Part shown: in pieces, positions 7,977 through 13,643 of the stretch
Position numbering within the stretch: the stretch's first letter is position 1
Layout of the letters: each line of letters starts with the position of its first letter
NCBI GenBank assembly: GCA_964642795.1
Contig: CAZXRQ010000017.1
Location: 1-32,763 of the forward strand
Source: JAVVVD01 sp964642795
Lineage (GTDB): Bacteria > Bacillota > Clostridia > Christensenellales > CAG-138
Reading direction: 5' to 3'
DNA length: 32,763 bases
The notes under the pieces: generated by a model
Told to the model about the DNA's origin: nothing
Seen by the model: only the letters and a program-made list of their open reading frames with translations
Databases searched by the model: none
Translations under genes and position numbers: made by a program

Positions 7977-8238
7977 GCGGGCGGCTGTAACAGCCGCCCG
8001 CCAGATTGTCGAAAAAGTCAATTTTGGCTTTTTCGAGCTTGCAGTCTTTGCCTCTCGCCTACAGGCTGCGCCTGTTGGGCTCCCGGGCGGCAAAGCCTGA
8101 GCAGAATAGGGAAAATCTGCGATTTTCCTTCCGGTCTGACGCACGGGTCGCCAGACCGGATTTAACATTAAGGGCTGCGGCCCTTAATAATCCCGGGTTT
8201 TTTCGATAGCCTCGCGGGCGGCTGTAACAGCCGCCCGC
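7977..8238. repeat. structured intergenic repeat element (copy 2, complete): nested hairpins in an inverted-repeat frame
   Basis: This non-coding block of about 260 bp lies between the convergent ferredoxin and patA genes. Both ends carry the identical 25-bp palindrome (7977-8001 and 8214-8238: GCGGGCGGCTG, loop TAA, complement). Inside it an imperfect terminal stem is formed by 8003-8016 with 8199-8212 (11 of 14 matches). Within this are hairpins at 8009-8036 (TCGAAAAAG stem), 8048-8094 (TTTGCC/GGCAAA, enclosing ACAGGC-TGC-GCCTGT), 8110-8128 (GGAAAATC-TGC-GATTTTCC), 8130-8160 (TCCGGTCTG stem) and 8167-8188 (ATTAAGGGC stem, loop TGCG). Its right 53 bases recur at 1-53. It has no credible ORF. 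It resembles a non-autonomous mobile repeat or a structured RNA. Confidence 0.8.
8214..8238. terminator. GC-rich terminator-type hairpin downstream of patA (duplicated at 7977-8001)
   Basis: An 11-bp perfect stem with loop TAA is followed by TTTGG on the plus strand. The left copy is preceded by AAA and the right copy followed by TTT, as if one bidirectional terminator (AAA-stem-TTT) had been split and doubled by the element between them. It lies 28 bases past the patA stop. Confidence 0.5.
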
Positions 8239-8266
8239 TTTGGTTTAAGAGTTTAATTAATTCAGC

Positions 8267-9613
8267 TTACAGCCGTTTTTCCACAGCGCCTATGGCCTCG
8301 TCTATCACCTTCAAGGAGGTGTCGATGTTCTCGTAGGTCAGTATGGCAGGGGGCTCTATGCGTATAACGCGGGCGTTGTTCAGCGTACCTGCCACCAGTA
8401 TGTTCCTTGCAAATATCTCCTTGGATACCTCGTAGCCAATGTCGGAGGTCTCGAACTCCATGGCGATCAGCAGGCCCGTGCCGCGCAGATCGGTCATGAT
8501 GTGATGCTTTGCCTTGATCTCCTTGAGGTACTTCATGAAGTATTCGCCCTTTTCCGCAGCCATCTTGGGAATATCGTGCTCCAGCACGTACTTGATGGTG
8601 CCGAGTGTGGCAGAGCAGGCCAGCGCGTTGCCGCCGAAGGTGGGGGAACCCAGTATGAAGGGGTTCTCCGCAAGGCCGCTCTTCTCGAATATATGCTTGC
8701 GCGAGATTATTCCCGTGATGGGGATTATGCCGCCGCTGGAAACCTTGCCGAAGGTCATGATATCCGGGGTAACGTCCTCCATGTTGCAGCGGAACATATA
8801 GCCCGTACGGCCAAAGCCGGTCTGGATCTCGTCTGCGATAAACACCACGCCGTACTTATCGCAAATCTCACGGACCGCCTTGAGGTAGCCGGCCGGCGGT
8901 ATGATGCATCCGGCCTCGCCCTGCACAGGCTCCACGATGAACGCGGTGACCTTCTCGCCTACGGCCATGAGATTCTTAATAGAGGTCTCCAGTGCGTCGG
9001 CATTGCCGAACTCAATATGCTGCACCTGCTGTATCATTGGCAGGTAAGGGCGGCGGAACGCGGGGTTGCCGGTCATGGACACGGCGCCCATGCTCTTGCC
9101 GTGGAAGCCGTGAACGGTGGAAATAAAGTAGCCGGGGCCGTTATACAGCACAGACATCTTCAGCGCCATCTCGACCGCCTCGGCGCCGCCGTTGGTCAGG
9201 TAGGAATACTGCAGGTCGCCCGGGGTGATCTTGGCCATGATCTCACACAGATAGCCGCGCATGGGCTCGATGAGCTCGGTGCTGGAGAGGGTCAGGCGAT
9301 CCATCTGCTTTTTAACGTACTTCAGGATCTCGGGATTGCGGTGGCCGCAAATATAGGTGCCGAAGCCGCCGATAAGGTCTATGTAGGGTACGCCGTTTAT
9401 GTCGTTGATATGCTCCGGCGTATCGCTCCATTCTATTGTTGCGCCGTCCGGCGTGATGGATTTACGGAAATCCATCCAGCCACTATTGAAGTAATTGTAG
9501 TAGTTGTCGATGGTATCCTTGGTGATTGTGGCGGCATCCTCTTTGGAGAGGCTGTCAGCTTCAACATATCCCAGAATACGATCCAGTTCTTTTAATACTG
9601 CTTTCTTGTCCAC
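8267..9613 (-). CDS. patA: putrescine aminotransferase (class III, PLP)
   Basis: This 448-residue class III aminotransferase resembles E. coli PatA/YgjG along its whole length. It transfers the amino group of putrescine to 2-oxoglutarate, giving 4-aminobutanal (which cyclises to 1-pyrroline) and glutamate. Segments matching YgjG include the N-terminal DFRKSITPDG, IGGFGTYICGHRNPEI, FHGKSMGAVS, VEPVQGEAG, DEIQTGFGRTG with Asp261, the Schiff-base Lys290 in MTFGKVSSGG, PTFGGNALACSA, and the C-terminal VAGTLNNARVIRIEPP. The start is GTG (9611-9613), chosen because AAGGAGG lies 7 bases upstream; an earlier in-frame ATG at 9679 has no ribosome-binding site. The related substrates cadaverine or ornithine cannot be excluded. 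The fused MerR-type regulator gene lies 292 bp upstream on the same strand. Confidence 0.9.
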   Translation of the reverse strand: MDKKAVLKELDRILGYVEADSLSKEDAATITKDTIDNYYNYFNSGWMDFRKSITPDGATIEWSDTPEHINDINGVPYIDLIGGFGTYICGHRNPEILKYVKKQMDRLTLSSTELIEPMRGYLCEIMAKITPGDLQYSYLTNGGAEAVEMALKMSVLYNGPGYFISTVHGFHGKSMGAVSMTGNPAFRRPYLPMIQQVQHIEFGNADALETSIKNLMAVGEKVTAFIVEPVQGEAGCIIPPAGYLKAVREICDKYGVVFIADEIQTGFGRTGYMFRCNMEDVTPDIMTFGKVSSGGIIPITGIISRKHIFEKSGLAENPFILGSPTFGGNALACSATLGTIKYVLEHDIPKMAAEKGEYFMKYLKEIKAKHHIMTDLRGTGLLIAMEFETSDIGYEVSKEIFARNILVAGTLNNARVIRIEPPAILTYENIDTSLKVIDEAIGAVEKRL

Positions 9614-9690
9614 GGTAAAACCTCCTTGAATAGATATTACTATTGGGAAACAAAAAACGGAAATTATATGCAGATCCAATTATCACGCTC

Positions 9691-9721
9691 AGTATAATCC
9701 GTAAAGTACGCTTCATGTCAA
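9691..9721 (-). promoter_or_regulatory. MerR-type promoter of patA (19-bp spacer)
   Basis: Read on the minus strand: TTGACA (9716-9721), spacer of 19 bp, TATACT (9691-9696). A long spacer is the hallmark of promoters activated by MerR-family proteins. Within the spacer lies CGTA-CTT-TACG, a short dyad. The transcript leader would be about 70 bases. On the plus strand CGTAAAGTA (9700-9708) and GCATGAATTTTC (9724-9735) recur in the same order near the symporter promoter. Confidence 0.65.
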
Positions 9722-9905
9722 CAGCATGAATTTTCGTTATTTTCAAAAAACCTGTTCTGATATGAATGATTTTGTGCAAACAGCTAAAAGAAACTGAATA
9801 TGCAAAGCGGCAGCCGCGCTTTAAGACGGCCGCCACGGTTATGGTTATGTGCTTATTGGTATTTCACGGCGCTATGATGGCTGCGCGCCATGCCCCGGTG
9901 CCAGC

Positions 9906-11177
9906 TCAGCCGTTATCCTTCCTGCCGCTGTCCAGCCTGTACCGGTAGGAGAGCAGCCGCATAGGATCCTCCGCCACATGGAAGGTAAAGTTGCGGTTTC
10001 TGCCGCCCCATTCATCCACCTGACCTATCTCCTCCTCGCAGACGCGCGCCATATTGTTTTCGTTCATAATGGAACGGAAATGGGCGTATTGATAGTTTTC
10101 CGGCACGCAGCAGGGGTATTCCCGTAACAGCTTTTGCTGCGACGGGCTGCGTGGCTTAAAATAAAAATAGGTACCCAGCATGTTGAAATCCGGCTTAAGA
10201 TACGGCCTCATTACGGACAGCAGATCCTTGCCCCGGTTAAAAATGGCATATTCATTCAGCGAGCAAAAGTCCACATACAGATCCACGGCATTCTGCCGCA
10301 GCGGGTAGCGGAACGTGCTGTCCGCGATATATAATATTTTGAGGTTGGTGTTCTGTCGCTCGATCAGTTGCTTGAACAGAGCAACTACCTCCGGATACTT
10401 ATCGGTAAATATGTAGTAGGCGTCCGGCTTAAGCTCGCTTAGCCGCGCAAACAGGAAGAAGTAGCAGTTGATGTGGTTTTCCATTATTACCTTGCCGGAC
10501 AGATCCATCCCGGAATACTGCGCCAGCATCCAGTTGAAGGCCTGCTGAAACAGCGTTACCCATGATACCGGCAGATCCTTGTAAAACTTGCGGTCTACAT
10601 CAGGGGAATCCAGCTCGCTTATATCCCCGCCGGAGGTGACCAGTATGCCGTTTTGAATAGCGGCCGTGTAGCCGCAGCTGCATACTACGTCGGCGCGAAG
10701 CACCTGCCCGTTTTGAATATCCGCGTTTTGCAGTGAAAGCGTCTCGTGACAATCCGGGCAGCACAGCAGCGAAAGCATCTCTATGGGTACGCCCTTGGCG
10801 GTGCGGGCCGCGTCGCGCGAAGAACAGCTTGCCTTGAGCGAATCTATCGTGTGCTCAAGCTCCTGCAGGATGGTCTCGGATTCGTGCAGCTCCTCCCGCA
10901 GCACGGCGTCCCGTTTTTCCAGCAGCTGCACCAGATCCAGCACATCGTCCGCCGCCGTAAGGTTGGACAGCCGCATAATCCCCAGCATGGACTGTATCTC
11001 CCCTATGGAAAACCCGAACCGCTTGAACAGCATTATCGCTTCCATATCCTTGGCGCAGTGCCCGTCAAAGCGGAATTGCGTATTCTGGATTTTGGGCAGC
11101 AGCAGGTTGCAGTTGACGTAATAACGCACCGTGCTGATGCCTACCCCGTATTTCTGTGCAAACTCGCTGATCTTCAT
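9906..11177 (-). CDS. MerR-family regulator fused to a zinc ribbon and a methyltransferase-like domain
   Basis: This 423-residue protein has an unusual layout. Residues 1-70 are a MerR winged helix (MKISEFAQKYGVGISTVRYY, then FGFSIGEIQSMLGI). Residues 75-118 look like the dimerising coiled coil. Residues 139-168 form a Trm112/RlmA-like zinc ribbon (CCPDC ... CSC). Residues about 200-345 resemble a class I methyltransferase (VDLYVDFCSLNEYAIFN, then the motif YLKPDFNMLGTYFYF). The expected glycine-rich SAM loop is replaced by VIMENHINCYFF, so catalysis is doubtful and a ligand-sensing role is plausible. The start at 11177 has GGAGG 10 bases upstream; in-frame codons further upstream would place 36 unrelated residues before the HTH. 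The gene sits between patA and the symporter-mop genes and probably controls both (inference). Confidence 0.8.
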   Translation of the reverse strand: MKISEFAQKYGVGISTVRYYVNCNLLLPKIQNTQFRFDGHCAKDMEAIMLFKRFGFSIGEIQSMLGIMRLSNLTAADDVLDLVQLLEKRDAVLREELHESETILQELEHTIDSLKASCSSRDAARTAKGVPIEMLSLLCCPDCHETLSLQNADIQNGQVLRADVVCSCGYTAAIQNGILVTSGGDISELDSPDVDRKFYKDLPVSWVTLFQQAFNWMLAQYSGMDLSGKVIMENHINCYFFLFARLSELKPDAYYIFTDKYPEVVALFKQLIERQNTNLKILYIADSTFRYPLRQNAVDLYVDFCSLNEYAIFNRGKDLLSVMRPYLKPDFNMLGTYFYFKPRSPSQQKLLREYPCCVPENYQYAHFRSIMNENNMARVCEEEIGQVDEWGGRNRNFTFHVAEDPMRLLSYRYRLDSGRKDNG

Positions 11178-11324
11178 AAGCGAAAACCTCCGTTCACTGG
11201 CCGAGGAGTCCGGTGTGACCGTAATGGATATGCGCCGCGCCAAAAACCAGGGGATCTGCCATGCGCCGCCAAACCGTATTGCCATTAATTGGTGAAGTAC
11301 ACTAAATCATCATACATTACATAA

Positions 11325-11338
11325 GTATTATACAATAC
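11325..11338 (-). promoter_or_regulatory. near-palindrome with -10 element upstream of the fused regulator
   Basis: GTATTATACAATAC is symmetric except for one mismatched pair. On the minus strand it contains TATAAT (11327-11332), but no clear -35 lies 17 bp upstream. It could be the regulator's own promoter with an overlapping operator. Start codon distance is about 150 bases. Confidence 0.4.
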
Positions 11339-11471
11339 GGGGAAAAAGTATGGATATTTTATTTTGAGAATAACGATACAGCGTGCTTTTGTTTTTTTAT
11401 ACATTTCTTACGACTGTTGAAAAAAATGGATTGCACAACGCTTTATGCTAATTTTTGCGAAATTTACAGGG

Positions 11472-11502
11472 TTGACATACAGTTTTGTCCACGTGTTATA
11501 AA
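11472..11502 (+). promoter_or_regulatory. promoter of the symporter gene, MerR-like long spacer
   Basis: TTGACA (11472-11477) with TATAAA (11497-11502) at 19-bp spacing; a TTATAA reading gives 18 bp. It is followed at once by CGTAAAGTA (11505-11513) and GCATGAATTTTC (11514-11525), both also present at the patA promoter. The symporter start is 390 bases further on, so the leader is long. Confidence 0.6.
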
Positions 11503-11892
11503 AACGTAAAGTAGCATGAATTTTCTGGTTAACCCATAAACGCAGTCCATCGTATGAAGTGCAACGCCTATCCCCGATTGTTTATCCCGCACAGAGTCGC
11601 CACGGGAGGATTATTGTCTCACAGGCCGCAGGCAGAGCGGCCGCGTAACATAGTTTCATCAGTTGTTTTGAATGCGCACCACCGTTATCCACAAGCGTTT
11701 TTGCGTCAATAACTGATTTGGCAAATATGCTGCACATAGAAAAATGTATAATCTATACAGAATTATGTTTCATCAACAGCGCTGCCTGCGAGCCACGGCC
11801 TTTTACCAAGCTGTTTTTGCAGATCCAGTCATAAACGGCCTCGATACGCCAGCGCTGCTGAGGGAAAAATATAAGCAGGAGGAAACACATAC
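11503..11892 (+). other. long untranslated leader before the symporter gene
   Basis: This stretch of about 390 bases has no credible ORF. It holds a GGCCGC/GCGGCC hairpin (11624-11642), a sigma-54-like sequence at 11718-11734, and a TATAAT at 11747-11752 without a convincing -35. The ribosome-binding site AGGAGG (11877-11882) lies 10 bases before the ATG. I looked for a molybdenum-cofactor riboswitch and could not recognise one. Confidence 0.5.
11718..11734 (+). promoter_or_regulatory. sigma-54-like -24/-12 sequence
   Basis: TTGGCA-N7-TGCA has GG (11720-11721) and GC (11732-11733) separated by exactly 10 bases, as sigma-54 promoters require. About 10 of 14 consensus positions match. No sigma-54 activator gene is in the window, so this stays speculative. 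Confidence 0.3.
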
Positions 11893-13434
11893 ATGGTCGC
11901 TAATTCAACATTATTGATCGTAGTAATGCTCATTGCACTCGCCGGCTTCATGTTCCTGGGCTGGCTGGCCGGTAAAAAGACCAGCAACAGCTCCGCAAAC
12001 TACATGGCTGCCGAGGGCAAAATGCCTTACTGGCTGGTCACCGCTACCATACTCGCCACTTTCATCTGCGGCGGTACGGTAATGGGCGGCGCGGGCGTTG
12101 CATTTACGGACGGCCTGCAGGCTACCATCCCCGATCCCTTTGCAGCCTGCCTGTGCCTCATCGCAGGCGGCATACTGTTCCAGGGCATCATCCGGAAGAC
12201 CGGCGCAGTCTCCGCCGCATCCGTATACCAAAACCGCTACGGTACTCAGGGCGCTTTGGTAGCCGGCATCTGCACGATGTTCCCGATGCTGTTCTTCGCC
12301 GGCGCTCAGATCGCCGCAACCGCCAAGCTGTTCCAGATAGTGCTTGGCACTTCCTTTGTACCCATCGCCATCGCTGCCGGCGCGTTCGTCATCATCTATA
12401 CGGTGTTCGGCGGCATAACCGCTGTTGCTTGGACGGACTTTGTGCAGGTTGGCCTGCTGGTCCTTGGCGTTGTGATACTGTTCCCCGTTGCGCTTGTCAA
12501 GCTCAATGAAATGGGCGGCCAGGCCGCTGCAGTCGATATGATGGGCTCCGAATTCTTCAGCCTAGCAAATACCGACTGGACGTTCAACGGCGTACTGACC
12601 TATCTGGCGCTGTGGATAGGCGCCTCCGCGGGCGCTATGCCCGGTGCTGATATCATGCAGCGCGGCCTCATCGCCAAATCCCCCAAGGTAGCTACCTGGT
12701 CCTCCATCACCGCCGGTATCATAATGACCGTCATAGGCGTCCTGGTCGTATTAATGGGCGGCTGGGCCAACGTGTTCCAGGCCAACGGTATGTTCACCGC
12801 CGATCAGATGGCTCTGATCGCGGAGGATTCAGAGCTGCTCATACCTTTTCTGGCGACCCACATGCTGCCCAGCTGGTTTGTGGCAATATTCTTCGTAGGA
12901 CTGTTGGGCGCTATAATGAGCTCCGCCGACTCCGCGCTGTTTGCGCCTGCAACCATAATCAGCAACGATATCATCCGCCCCATAGTTCACAAGAAGACCG
13001 GCAAGCCCGTAGAGGACAAGAAACTCACCCTCTGGACCAGGCTTGCAGTAATCGGACTTGGCGTAGTGGCCACGTTGTTCGGTGCGTTCACACAGAGCGT
13101 ATTCACGCTGATGGTCATAGGCTTCACGGTGCAGATAGTGCTGTTCTTCCCGCTGCTGCTGGCGCTGTACTGGAAAAAAGCCAACCGCACCGGCGGTATC
13201 GCCGGCATGATCGCAGGCGTGCTGTTCTGCGCGGTGATGATGATAGCGCAGGGCACGATCGACGCAGAGCCGTACTGGCTGCTGGTGTTTGGCCCGATGG
13301 TAGCAAGCCTTGTTGTACAGATCGTCGTATCGCTTGCCACGCAGAAGTCCAACCCGCCGGTACCCCTTTCCCACATGGATGGCACCGCCATCAAGTGGCC
13401 CGAGCTGGGTGACGATCCCTATATTATGGAATAA
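11893..13434 (+). CDS. sodium:solute symporter (SSS family)
   Basis: This 513-residue polytopic membrane protein belongs to the solute:sodium symporter family (LeuT fold, about 13 transmembrane helices). Family features are the N-terminal helix followed by KKTSNSSANYMAAEGKMPYW, the ICGGTVMGGAGVAF segment after the first helices, FGGITAVAWTDFVQ, the IMQRGLIAKSPK motif (like the QR sequence of SSS proteins), and LLGAIMSSADSALFAPATIISNDI, which holds the Ser residues typical of the sodium site. The substrate cannot be read from sequence; its position between the fused regulator and the Mop cluster suggests uptake of a compound metabolised by those enzymes, perhaps a polyamine, carboxylate or purine-like substrate. 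The Shine-Dalgarno is AGGAGG. Confidence 0.9.
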   Translation: MVANSTLLIVVMLIALAGFMFLGWLAGKKTSNSSANYMAAEGKMPYWLVTATILATFICGGTVMGGAGVAFTDGLQATIPDPFAACLCLIAGGILFQGIIRKTGAVSAASVYQNRYGTQGALVAGICTMFPMLFFAGAQIAATAKLFQIVLGTSFVPIAIAAGAFVIIYTVFGGITAVAWTDFVQVGLLVLGVVILFPVALVKLNEMGGQAAAVDMMGSEFFSLANTDWTFNGVLTYLALWIGASAGAMPGADIMQRGLIAKSPKVATWSSITAGIIMTVIGVLVVLMGGWANVFQANGMFTADQMALIAEDSELLIPFLATHMLPSWFVAIFFVGLLGAIMSSADSALFAPATIISNDIIRPIVHKKTGKPVEDKKLTLWTRLAVIGLGVVATLFGAFTQSVFTLMVIGFTVQIVLFFPLLLALYWKKANRTGGIAGMIAGVLFCAVMMIAQGTIDAEPYWLLVFGPMVASLVVQIVVSLATQKSNPPVPLSHMDGTAIKWPELGDDPYIME

Positions 13435-13444
13435 CTACCATGGC

Positions 13445-13474
13445 GTGTGTGCGGCCGGTATCGGCCGCGCACAC
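13445..13474. terminator. strong GC hairpin between symporter and mop
   Basis: A 13-bp stem, 13445-13457 with 13462-13474, has one G-T pair and loop GTAT, 10 bases after the symporter stop. No T-tract follows, so it may be a processing or mRNA-protecting hairpin, or a partial terminator that lowers mop expression, rather than a full intrinsic terminator. The rest of the 13435-13643 gap shows no clear promoter. Confidence 0.45.
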
Positions 13475-13643
13475 CTCCATTACGTGCCTGGCGGCGTATC
13501 CTCAATACGGCTTCACCGCCCTGTATCAGGCCCATGCTTGCGCTGGAATATGGCATACGGCAGCACGCATTACATTGAATATGACCGCGCGGCCCGCCGC
13601 GTTTCAAATACAACACAGTATACAGTATAAAGGAGAACCTATT

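Noticed and set aside
8006..8209. 67-residue open frame inside the structured repeat
   Set aside because: It runs through successive hairpins, has no ribosome-binding site, and its sequence is explained by the palindromic repeat.
9766..9948. 60-residue open frame in the patA-regulator gap with a hydrophobic middle
   Set aside because: No Shine-Dalgarno or promoter, and it runs 43 bases into the regulator gene on the other strand.
11503..11892. molybdenum-cofactor riboswitch before the symporter
   Set aside because: I could not find the conserved bases and paired elements; only one short GC hairpin is visible.
13440..13643. upstream extension of the mop reading frame by 68 codons
   Set aside because: It passes through the hairpin, lacks similarity to Mop, and a proper ribosome-binding site sits before ATG 13644.
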